Translations under genes and position numbers: made by a program
Shown: piece by piece, positions 1-7,922 of the stretch
Layout of the letters: the number at the start of each line of letters is the position of its first letter
How positions within the stretch are numbered: position 1 is the stretch's first letter
Assembly: GCA_003833135.1 (NCBI GenBank)
Contig: QZLH01000473.1
Span: 31,371 to 46,383, forward strand
Reading direction: 5' to 3'
Length of the DNA stretch: 15,013 bases
Origin: Oehlia diaphana
Lineage: Eukaryota; Glomeromycota; Glomeromycetes; Glomerales; Glomeraceae
Notes under the pieces: model-generated
What the model was told of the DNA's origin: nothing
The model's database searches: none
The model's input: the letters and a program-made list of their open reading frames with translations, nothing else

Positions 1-599
1 CGTAATGATCGACAATATGCATTTGACTTAAATTGATTGGATTATTGTAGATCAATTTTCACGTGACAAAGTCACGTGATTTTAGAGTTCAATTATTTTT
101 GATACACACTGTATATAAGTCTCTCAATTAATATTATTGAACTATGTACTGTAAGTAAATTTATTCTACTTTTTCCATTTATTCTTTCATTTATCCTTAA
201 CTACAAATAGAATAATGATAATTAATCAATTCCTTGTCAAGAAACCGCTTTTTGGCTTGGTTTTATTACTATTGTTATTACACTTTAGATTTTAAATTTC
301 ATATAAACATGTTTAAGACAATGTAATTGTTACGGTATTGTTGACTATTTAATCAATTTATCATTATTTTTTTTTAAAAATGCCACAACAATTTTAAAAC
401 ATTTAATGGAAATCAGGAAATTTAATCATTTATTATAAATCCTATTGTTATAAACAAAAATACAATGCCACATACTGTAAAATAATTTAAATAAATGAAA
501 GTTATGTTCTTATGCAAATGAACAATTCATTAATAGAACGAAAATTGGGAATCGGCTCTAAAAATCAATTTAGAGGCATCTATAATAATGATTACCCTC
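1..599. other. Non-coding AT-rich region 3' of the kinase gene
   Basis: No ORF on either strand has a coding look here. The right-hand part, about 480-599, is the immediate 3' flank of the minus-strand kinase gene that ends at 600. The left part holds an 8-bp inverted repeat (AAATTGAT at 30-37, ATCAATTT at 50-57), a CACGTG palindrome at 59-79, and a plus-strand TATA-like stretch (TATATAAG, about 112-119). A plus-strand transcript starting near 140 would run antisense to the kinase, but nothing shows that it exists. Confidence 0.5.
59..79. promoter_or_regulatory. Double CACGTG palindrome (E-box-like)
   Basis: TCACGTGAC, three A residues, then GTCACGTGA form a perfect 9-bp inverted repeat containing two CACGTG cores. 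CACGTG is the classical site for bHLH factors such as yeast Pho4 and Cbf1. A TATA-like site lies about 35 bp to the right on the plus strand, so the pair could be a promoter, but no plus-strand gene follows. The symmetry is seen directly; the regulatory role is inferred. Confidence 0.35.
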
Positions 600-2987
600 T
601 TAGCTGTCATCATCATCATAATTATCGTTATTATAATAATCAGCATCATTATCGTCAGAATTAGATGAAAAAGATACGGAATAATGATTATCATCATCAA
701 AAGAAACATCTTTTTTAGAACGATTATACCAGTAAATTGCTCTATCTAAATCTTTTTTAATACCGACTCCTTCTTCATACATTATAGAAAGATTATATTG
801 AGCTACCTTATGTCCTAAATATGCAGCCTTCTGATATAATACAGCTGCTTTTTGCTTATTAATACTAATTCCAATTCCATCACTATAACAATTTCCTAAC
901 AACACAATTCCATCTAAATCTTCTCCTTCGGCTGATTCTTTGAATAATTCAAAAGCCTTTTGATGATTTTCATCAACACCATTTCCAATCATATATAAAT
1001 AGCCAAGAGCTTTCGAAGCTACCAAATTTCCACGATATGCAGCTTTTTCATACCAATATGCAGCTAGTCTTAGCTCCTTTCCAACAACTGATCCGTATTC
1101 AAAGAACCAACCTAATTTAAATTGTCCCATTGCACAACCCCTACTAGCCAATATTTGATAATATTCGAAAGCTAATCTCTCATTTTTTGTAATTCCCCTT
1201 CCAAATTCATAACATTCTCCAATATAACGTTGTGCTAATAAAGTACTCGGTATATAACGTAATAAATGACCCTTTACCAATGCATAATAAAATAATCTAA
1301 ATGCTTTATACACATTCCTACCTGTTTCAATTCCACAATAAAAAAAATATCCAAGTAAAAAAATGGTATTTAGACTGTTTTGATTATTTAATAACCAATC
1401 AAAAAATTCTCTTGAATTTACATTACCATTTCTAAGACAATCAAAAACATGTTTATCATTCACCATATTTCTTTCATTATTTTCCTTAAAAATGAGATCA
1501 ATTATTTCTTTTACTACTATGCATAATTGCTCAGATAAAATATTATCATTAATTTGTCTACTTGTAGTCATCCTATCTATTTCATTTGTATTCATATTAT
1601 TAAAATTTTCGATCATTTGAGATAATTCTCCATGTAATGAAATTATAGGACTACTAGGAGTTAGAATTTCCCTTAGCCTGGAATTAGTTTGGTTAGACAT
1701 ATAATTCATATCATTCTGTTGAAAAGTTGTTATAATATTACTAGAATTTGAAATAAATTTTAGCCTATTAACAACTTCATGTATATTTGGTCGATTGTTT
1801 GGTTCACCATTCCAACACTCTAAATAATTAATAATATTTATTTGATTAAACAATTATTTTGAAAAATGTTATACAGTATTTAATATTGAAATTATATTTA
1901 CCAGTATAGAGATTAGAATAATCATATGGAGTATTAGGAATAATTTCTTCTCTCCGATTTTGTGAAATTTCATAGATTAAAGTAAGCTTATTTTGCTCAT
2001 AATGAAATGGTGGATACCCGCTTGATATTTCCCATAACAATACGCCAATACTATACACATCGCTCTTCTCATTTAATTTTAAATTGTTGTTCAATAATAC
2101 TTTTGGATCAATATAGGGAAACATACCAAGTAATTTTGAACGTGTTCTAGATGCTTCGTCGATCCTTTTAGATAACCCAAAGTCCGCCAACCTGATAGAA
2201 TTCTGATGAACTAACACATTACGGGAATGCTAATACAAATAAATGCAAGTTAGCTTCTATGAATAATCATATTATTATTTTATATTAAGAAAAAAGATTA
2301 CCAGGTCTCGGTGAATGATCCCTTCGTCATATAGACATGATACAGAGCAAGCTAATTGGTAAGCTAAATTATATTTATCGGTCCAAGTAAGTCTATTAAA
2401 ATTATTTTTCAAATAATCTCGAAGAGTACCACCGTCTGCGTACTCCATTACCAACAAATAATTTATTGTTTGGTCGATTTTATTTTCTAACAAAGAAAAG
2501 AAATAAAGTTTTAATAGTTTTTGCAAAAAATAAAAAAAATAAAAAAAAAAATTTGAAGAAAATATTATGAATTTAATTTTATTTTAATAATTTATCAATA
2601 CCTGACTCATCTTTTGTAATTCCATAAAAGCGAATAACATTGCCATGAAAATCTACATCTCGTTGTAGTTTAAGCTAAATTATGAGTGTATAATAATTAT
2701 TAAGAAAATATAAATATTTATTATTTGTATTTAAAAGAATTTGTTAATAATAAATTTACCTCATGAACAATTTCTTTTACGGTGATGTTATCAAGATTAA
2801 AAAAAGATTTTAACGCTAAATAACGTTCAACATTTTTCCAATTTGCACGATAAACTTTACCAAATCCTCCGGTACCAATCACTTTAAAATTTTTAAAATT
2901 TTTAAATTCGTAATATTTAAAATATTCTTTAGCAATAGCTTCTTCGATCCAATTAACCCATTCATTATTATTTTCGTTATTATGCAT
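600..2987 (-). CDS. TKL-type protein kinase with C-terminal Sel1 repeats, 5 exons
   Basis: Exons are 2760-2987, 2602-2674, 2302-2486, 1902-2229 and 600-1819, joined across four GT-AG introns of 85, 115, 72 and 82 bp. The phases agree and give 2034 nt, 677 aa. The ATG at 2987 is the first in frame; upstream codons open only from TTG. The kinase domain (about 30-290) has the glycine loop GTGGFGKV (38-45), Lys60 in LALK, HRDLHSRN (159-166, catalytic Asp161), DFG (178-180), FPYIDP in the activation segment, DVYSIGVLLWEI, and CWNGEPNNRP with Arg281. All key catalytic residues are present, so activity is plausible. A Ser/Asn-rich linker of about 110 residues leads to roughly six Sel1-like repeats (420-642), which normally form helical protein-binding scaffolds. 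The tail (646-677) is Asp/Asn-rich. No signal peptide or membrane segment is visible, so it is probably a cytosolic signalling kinase. Kinase-Sel1 fusions are expanded in Rhizophagus. The substrate is unknown. Confidence 0.9.
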
Positions 2988-3143
2988 TTTGTAAAAATGG
3001 TTTTTATTAGGCAGAGAGTAGACAGAGTGCAATGAAGTAAACCAAAAAAATTTGTCAACAAAAATGGTTCTTTATGGTCAAAAATTAGTTGATGATCATT
3101 CGGAATAGTATTTATAAATAATTTCCATATAATCTGATTGTGT
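2963..3143. repeat. Direct repeat copy 1: kinase 5' end plus upstream DNA
   Basis: This stretch covers the first eight or so codons of the kinase and its upstream DNA. It aligns to 3222-3378 with a few small indels. The best-conserved blocks are the run ending at GAAGTAAAC and the segment around ATGGTTCTTTATGGTC (plus sense). Relative to copy 2 it carries an 11-nt near-tandem insertion and a 12-nt insertion. It probably arose by local tandem duplication of a kinase gene followed by loss of most of one copy. Confidence 0.75.
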
Positions 3144-3213
3144 CGCATAATAATAAATTAGTAAATGTATGGTCCAAAAAATCACCGGCACGTGACTTTT
3201 GTGTGGCAGTGTG

Positions 3214-3273
3214 CTATATTACATTGTTATTTTCGTTATTTTGAAATTCGTTAAAATTGATATTATTAGACAT
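3214..3273 (-). pseudogene. Relic kinase first exon (19 codons)
   Basis: On the minus strand an ATG at 3273 opens a 19-residue frame starting MSNNINFNEF and containing QNNENNN, then stops at TAG (3214-3216). The NNENNN part matches the intact kinase start MHNNENNNEW in both position and DNA context, which identifies it as the decayed first exon of a tandem paralog. The expected continuation (EWVNWIEEAI in the intact gene) is gone. In the intact gene the equivalent of this ATG is CTG, so that gene now starts further in. It is very short, and its status as a relic rests on the homology. Confidence 0.6.
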
Positions 3274-3378
3274 AGTGCGACGAAGTAAACTCAACAAAAA
3301 TGGTTCTTTATGGTCAAAAATTAATGGATGATCATTTGGAATAGTATTTGTTACACAACATATATGATCTGATTGTGT
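3222..3378. repeat. Direct repeat copy 2 of the kinase 5' region
   Basis: Homologous to 2963-3143, about 240-260 bp away in the same orientation. Homology stops abruptly at about 3222, the side where the kinase body would continue on the minus strand. The copy therefore has a kinase-type upstream region and start but no kinase behind it. Confidence 0.75.
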
Positions 3379-3672
3379 AATATTTTATTTTTATTTTTAT
3401 TTCACAAAGTGAACGAAGTTACAGTACAAATTACAAAGACTTTAAAACAAAATCGAAAGCAATTCGAAAATTGAAAACCGAACCGCTACAAGGGCGATGT
3501 CACCTTTGTGGTAAAAATGGAACGGGAAATGAGGGAGTTCTAAGAACGCCGCCGGGTCCACCAAAGTAAGGAGGAAAAGCGTAATTTTGGCTACCAGTGG
3601 CCCCCAGTTTTGCGACCTAATGGTCTATCAATTGGTCATGATAGCTCGGTTGTGCCTGAGGGCGGTGAACTA
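3379..3672. other. GC-richer relic with short open frame
   Basis: This stretch is noticeably less AT-rich than its surroundings. On the plus strand 3381-3566 is open for 62 codons without an ATG and includes RCHLCGKNGTGNEG (Cys-His-x-Cys) followed by LRTPPGPPK and a stop. It could be a scrap of a transposon coding region or an orphan exon. I do not recognise the family. The following DNA to 3672 has no usable frame. It ends where the direct repeat broken by the pogo element begins. Confidence 0.35.
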
Positions 3673-3674
3673 CC

Positions 3675-3730
3675 AGATTAGATATTGTAATATCTTTGAT
3701 TTTATGATACGCAATATATATTATAACCAA
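3675..3730 (+). repeat. Direct repeat copy A, left part (split by transposon)
   Basis: It begins AGATTAGATATTG and ends TTATAACCAA just before the TA target of the pogo element. It matches 6196-6281 of copy B, except that copy B carries about 32 extra bases before GATACGCAATAT. The right part of this copy resumes after the transposon at 5978. Confidence 0.8.
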
Positions 3731-3732
3731 TA

Positions 3733-3757
3733 CAGTCAAATCTCAATGTACCGATAC
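3733..3757 (+). repeat. Left terminal inverted repeat of pogo element
   Basis: Starts CAGTCAAATCTCAATG right after the TA at 3731-3732. It differs from the inverted right end at two of 25 positions (9 and 20). More ACCGATA-like motifs follow up to about 3880. Confidence 0.9.
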
Positions 3758-4073
3758 CCTATATACCGATAATTTCCTATATCGATAAATTTTCACTGTC
3801 CCATTTCATATTTAATAAAAAAACCTCACCGTACCGATATCATATATAGATTCACGATGTAACGTGTACCGATATTCACCCTTTGTCCCTGTATAATTGT
3901 GTATAATAAAAATGTAACGATAATCAGGTTACACCACATGTTACATTGAGATTATCGGCTATTTTACATAATGTAAATGCCCAAATTTCTACATGTGACA
4001 AATGTTTCGTTCTTAAAAATGTTTTTAATAAAAAAACCATCGAATAGTTCGTGTTTTACACAAAACATGTATC

Positions 4074-5749
4074 ATGTCTCAACAAGGAAAAAGAAAATCC
4101 ACCAAAGAGTTCTCTCAACCAAACAAAAGAGTTGTTTTAACACATGCGCAGAAGCACCAACTCTGTTTAGATTCTCAAAAAACACCACGACTTACCCAAA
4201 CAGAACTTGCCAACTTATATAATATCAAACAAAATACTGTTTCCGATATTTTAAAAAAAAAAGATAAGTGGCTTTTTATTAATCCAGACTCAGAAGAGTC
4301 AAATAAACAAAGAGAAAAGCAGGTTCATTTTCCCCAAGTTGAAGAGGCCCTTTCATTGTGGATTACAAATGCACTTTCTGCAAATCTTGTAATTAATGGT
4401 GATATCTTGCGCGAAAAAGCTAAATTCTTTGCACAGCAATTTGAAATTACTAGGTTTTCAGCTTCTAATGGGTGGATGGATAAATTTAAAAAACGGTATA
4501 ATTTAAAAGAGCATGTTAAGTGGGGTGAAGCAAACAGTGCACCTCTGGAAACATTAGACGAAGAGAGGAATAAATTGCATGAAATTCTTAAAAATTATGA
4601 TTTAAACGATGTTTTTAATTGTTATGAAACGGGTAAGCTGAATATATTTTAAATAATTTTGAGCACATAATAATTTTCTTTTCATTTTTAGGGTTGTATT
4701 GGGATCTTGAACCTTCAAAAACGTTAGCGCAAAGTCCTATTGCTGGGAAGAAAAAATCCAAAAAACGAGTTACACTACTCTTCACGTGCAATGCAACTGG
4801 TACAGAAAAAATGAAACCACTTTTTATCCACACTTATCAAAATCCTCGAGCGTTACATAAAAAAAAAAAAGAAGATTTACCGGTAGAATATTATTGGAAC
4901 TCAACTTCCTGGATGCAAGTGTCTGTATGGAATGATTATCTCACAAAATTGGATAAACGAATGCGATTACAAAATCACAAAATTCTATTACTTGTTGATA
5001 ATGCTCCCGTACACATTATTGATGAAAATGTGAGATTGACAAATGTGACTGTACACTTTCTGCCACCAAATACTACAGCACATTTGCAACCTTGTGATGC
5101 AGGAATTATTAAATCTTTTAAGGTAAGTTGATATTTATTTATTAACTTATAAATATAAGGATTATTAATTTTTAATTATTTAGGCACAGTACCGGAAATT
5201 GATCATTAGGAACAGAATTGAAGCGTATGAAATTTCTCAAGAATTAAACAAAGGAGTTACGCCTATAAATATTTGTGATGCTATTAATTTTAGTAAAGAA
5301 GCTTGGGATTTTGTAAGTCAACGAACAATTGTTAACTGTTGGAGGCATACAGGAATTCTTCCACAAGATGAAATTGATGAAGGCGAAGAAAATGAAGATC
5401 AAGCTGATCAAGAAGCTTACAATGAAATAGAATTATAAGAACTTATCGACCAACTTCCATATGATGATCCTATGGATGTGGAAGAATTCCTTCATATCAA
5501 TGATCGTTTACAAGTTGATGGAGGGCTGAACCAAAAATGGATCCAATTGAAGAATCTCCAAAGGTAATTTCAAAAATGGAAGCTCTAGATAATTTGGATA
5601 ATCTTGTTTTATTTTTTGAATATTCATTAGATATTTCTATTGATCCAAATGAAACAAGTTTATTACGAAAACTAAGACATAAAGTTTTAAAATCACATAT
5701 TAATAGCCTAAAACAAACTACATTGGATCATTTTATTCAAATTGTGTAA
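4074..5749 (+). pseudogene. pogo/Tigger (CENP-B-like) transposase, inactivated
   Basis: Exons are 4074-4632, 4692-5122 and 5184-5438, with GT-AG introns of 59 and 61 bp, reading 414 aa to the first stop. The N-terminus has a psq/CENP-B-type helix-turn-helix (about 15-65) and a second CENP-B/Tc5-like DNA-binding domain (about 80-155). The DDE_1 catalytic domain follows. Asp289 (LLVDNAPVH) and Asp322 (LQPCDAGI) are intact and spaced DD32D. The first catalytic Asp of the family's NxDETG motif is Tyr184 (NCYETG, TAT at 4623-4625). A TAA at 5436-5438 interrupts a frame that goes on as ELIDQLPYDDPMDVEEF. A frameshift near 5525-5537 then moves the last part into another frame, ending KQTTLDHFIQIV at 5749. 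That KQTTLD-type end supports the reconstructed limit. Three independent lesions make it non-functional. Confidence 0.88.
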
Positions 5750-5950
5750 TATTTACGCTGATATTTTTGTTTCTTAATATACAAATACTAATAAATATTG
5801 GTTAAATCTATTGTTTTAATAATAATAATAATACGAATTTTATATCTAATTTTATAATAAATTGATCGACGATATAAATTTCACATAATATATATAAATT
5901 TATAATATACCGATAATATGATATACCGATACAATTCCCCCAAAACAACT

Positions 5951-5975
5951 GTATCAGTACATTGAGGTTTGACTG
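5951..5975 (-). repeat. Right terminal inverted repeat of pogo element
   Basis: Read on the minus strand it starts CAGTCAAACCTCAATG. It is followed on the plus strand by the TA duplication at 5976-5977 and then by the resumed host repeat. Confidence 0.9.
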
Positions 5976-5977
5976 TA

Positions 5978-6148
5978 TATAAATTTGTTATACTTACACC
6001 TGCAAAATTTTCCATATAACTCAGATAGACTTTCAGTATACTTTTTTTATTGTCCGAAACATACACTTCAACTCCAAATTAGGGAATATTAAATTCTAGG
6101 ATCTTGCATAACTATCGGAATTTCATTTTTTTATGTATATCACGCGTG
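5978..6148 (+). repeat. Direct repeat copy A, right part
   Basis: Runs from TATAAATTTGTTATAC to ATATCACGCGTG and matches 6284-6472 with scattered substitutions and small indels. Together with 3675-3730 it is the copy into which the pogo element jumped. No coding frame is credible in either copy. Confidence 0.85.
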
Positions 6149-6195
6149 ATTAGATAAAATATTAATAATTTTTTACATGTTAATTATGAGATTAG

Positions 6196-6472
6196 AGATT
6201 AGATATTGCAATATCTTTGATTTTATATGAGTAATAATGTAAACTAACATATTTTATTGATACGCAATATATTATAATCAGTATATAAATTTGTTATACC
6301 TACACCTGCAAAATTTTCCTATAACTTAGATAAACTTTGGACTTTCAGAATACTTTTTTTTATTGTCCGAAACATAAGTATAGTACACCTTCAATTCCAA
6401 ATTAGGGATTATCAAATTCTAGGATCTTGTGTAACTATCAAAATTTCATTTTTGTTATGTATATCACGCGTG
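6196..6472 (+). repeat. Direct repeat copy B, uninterrupted (empty site)
   Basis: Uninterrupted version of the repeat split by the transposon. The unoccupied target TA lies at 6282-6283, between ATAATCAG and TATAAATTTG. A 32-base insertion near 6225-6256, bounded by TTTTAT-like sequence, is unique to this copy. The nature of the repeat is not recognised. Confidence 0.85.
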
Positions 6473-6970
6473 TAATTTATTTACTAAGCTTTCAAGTACA
6501 CTAATACACTCAAGGATAAAAACTTTATACTAAAACTATTGCTAAACTATATATTAAAAATAAATTTAGCTTGAATATAAATTTTAATAAATTTATTCTA
6601 ATAAACAATAATAAAAGCTTTAATACACAATATCATATTATCTTTTAGGGAGTAAATCATATTAGCTATGTACTATAAGCCACAATTATACATATTAGTC
6701 ATCATTAAATTAATTAATATTACTAGTTTAGGTTAAATAACTTATAAATTAATTGTGACTCATAGATAATATAGATTATCTTGATTTTTTTATCTACTTT
6801 ATTATTAGTCACTATTTATCTATGTATTCAAAGGGTTATAAAAAATATATAAATACCCTTAAATTTCCTCAAGGAAAAAATCAAAAACCAAATTTAATAT
6901 TATTATTTTTCAAACATTAAACCAAAATTTTTCCAAATTTCAATTCAAACTTTTAACTTGTAATTACAAA
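6473..6970. other. AT-rich intergenic region, promoter side of membrane protein gene
   Basis: No coding frame. It ends in a plus-strand upstream region with TATA-like sites at 6837-6855 and an A/T-rich, pyrimidine-biased leader running into the ATG at 6971. Confidence 0.5.
6837..6855 (+). promoter_or_regulatory. Candidate TATA box for the membrane protein gene
   Basis: TATAAAAA at 6837 is followed at once by TATATAAATA at 6846, about 115-135 bp upstream of the ATG at 6971. The spacing fits a short 5' leader. In DNA this AT-rich such strings are common, so the call is tentative. Confidence 0.4.
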
Positions 6971-7441
6971 ATGTCTTATCATTTGTGCTCAAATATTGTC
7001 AACACTATTTTAAATGAATTACCTATCAATAAATGTTACAATCACCCTCCTCAACCTATCATTGAAACATCCCAAAATTATTTACCATTACTTACTGGAT
7101 TTTTTTACATTCTTTTTATAATTCTCCTCATATATACCAACATTCTCAATTATACAATTGTCCTAATTTTTCGCTTATTAAAATTCATGTGCAATATGAT
7201 CTTTTCTCTTAACCATCTCCCCCCTCCTTCTTTATATCTCTTTAATATTTTTTATTCTTTTAAACATATATTATTATCCTTATTATCAATTCTTTTTCAT
7301 ATTTTGTTTATATTATTACCTATACTTCTTCATTTTCTTTATCTACTTAATTGTATAATTCAGATTCTCATCTTTTCTTATTCTTTACTTTATAAAATAA
7401 CCTATTTAGTGAATATTATTATTCTTTCAATCACCCAATAG
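6971..7441 (+). CDS. Small multipass membrane protein, unknown function (156 aa)
   Basis: A single intact ORF runs from ATG to TAG, with AATTACAAAATG around the start. After a polar N-terminal segment of about 36 residues (Cys6, Cys22, and PPQP at 26-29) the rest is strongly hydrophobic. About four membrane helices are visible, near 38-58, 60-80, 99-127 and 128-153, separated by short polar links such as NHLPPPS (81-87). Leu, Ile, Phe and Tyr dominate. It resembles no family I know. Chance T-rich frames can look hydrophobic, but the length, the ATG context, the TATA-like sites and the polar head favour a real, lineage-restricted membrane protein. It lies between a repeat-rich segment and a transposon and has no visible partner gene. 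Confidence 0.45.
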   Translation: MSYHLCSNIVNTILNELPINKCYNHPPQPIIETSQNYLPLLTGFFYILFIILLIYTNILNYTIVLIFRLLKFMCNMIFSLNHLPPPSLYLFNIFYSFKHILLSLLSILFHILFILLPILLHFLYLLNCIIQILIFSYSLLYKITYLVNIIILSITQ

Positions 7442-7588
7442 CTTAATTAAATTATTATTTATTTATATTACGTAGCTTGGTTCATTGCTTACCAAATATA
7501 GCATGGAGATGTAATCTTTCCCTTTTGGTCAACTTGGGATTTACTTGACCATTCTTAGATAGATAATTTTTACAAGGGGATCATTTGC
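7442..7588. other. 3' flank of membrane protein gene
   Basis: Non-coding. It probably includes the 3' end of the preceding transcript, and it stops at the target duplication of the next transposon (7589-7597). Confidence 0.4.
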
Positions 7589-7597
7589 ATCGCCCAT
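7589..7597. repeat. Target site duplication, left copy
   Basis: ATCGCCCAT, identical to 10805-10813. It is GC-rich compared with the host DNA, which makes a chance match unlikely. Confidence 0.88.
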
Positions 7598-7616
7598 TGG
7601 GGTGTGCGATATCGGT
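7598..7616 (+). repeat. Left terminal inverted repeat
   Basis: Nineteen bases starting TGGGGTGTGCGATATCGG, identical to the inverted right end and preceded by the 9-bp duplication ATCGCCCAT at 7589-7597. Confidence 0.92.
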
Positions 7617-7922
7617 CTAATCACAAACATAGTACAACCCCTATAGTGTAGGTCCTTATTGAGGATTTTTTTTGTCGATCATTTTGTCGATCATTAAACT
7701 GATGGCTGAATTTTTATTAATATCAAAATTTTTCGACAAGTTGTAATAAAAAAAAAATTTTATTTATTAAATATCATGTATTATTCATATTATTTGACGT
7801 TTCAATTCACAATTAGCAACAATTATAATTTATTATATTATTAATTTATAAATTTGCATATTCATTGATTTGCAAGACAATGAACAACGCTGTAAATGTT
7901 CAAAAATAGTAAAATTTCACGT

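Larger units (their letters stand above)
3733..5975 (+). mobile_element. pogo/Tigger-type DNA transposon, complete, 2243 bp
   Basis: The element is bounded by 25-bp terminal inverted repeats that match at 23 of 25 positions and begin CAGTCAAA. It is flanked by the dinucleotide TA on both sides (3731-3732 and 5976-5977), the usual Tc1/mariner/pogo target duplication. Inside is one transposase gene on the plus strand (4074-5749). Both ends carry several copies of ACCGATA or TATCGGTA-type motifs within about 100 bp, possibly transposase-binding sites. The host repeat continues on either side, and its intact twin at 6196-6472 shows the unoccupied site. The encoded protein is broken, so the copy could move only if a related transposase acted on it. 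Confidence 0.9.

Noticed and set aside
2988..3032. 15-codon upstream extension of the kinase first exon
   Set aside because: It opens with TTG rather than ATG, and the first in-frame ATG is at 2987 with a good A-rich context. The aligned paralog also argues that this stretch is ancestral leader or shifted sequence.
3587..3772. 61-codon plus-strand ORF
   Set aside because: It crosses the left end of the pogo element, so it mixes host repeat and transposon sequence and cannot be a conserved gene. 5881-6066 minus crosses the right end in the same way.
3977..4222. 81-codon plus-strand ORF overlapping the transposase start
   Set aside because: Out of frame with the CENP-B-like domain, which clearly uses the ATG at 4074. 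4615-4833 minus is likewise a shadow.
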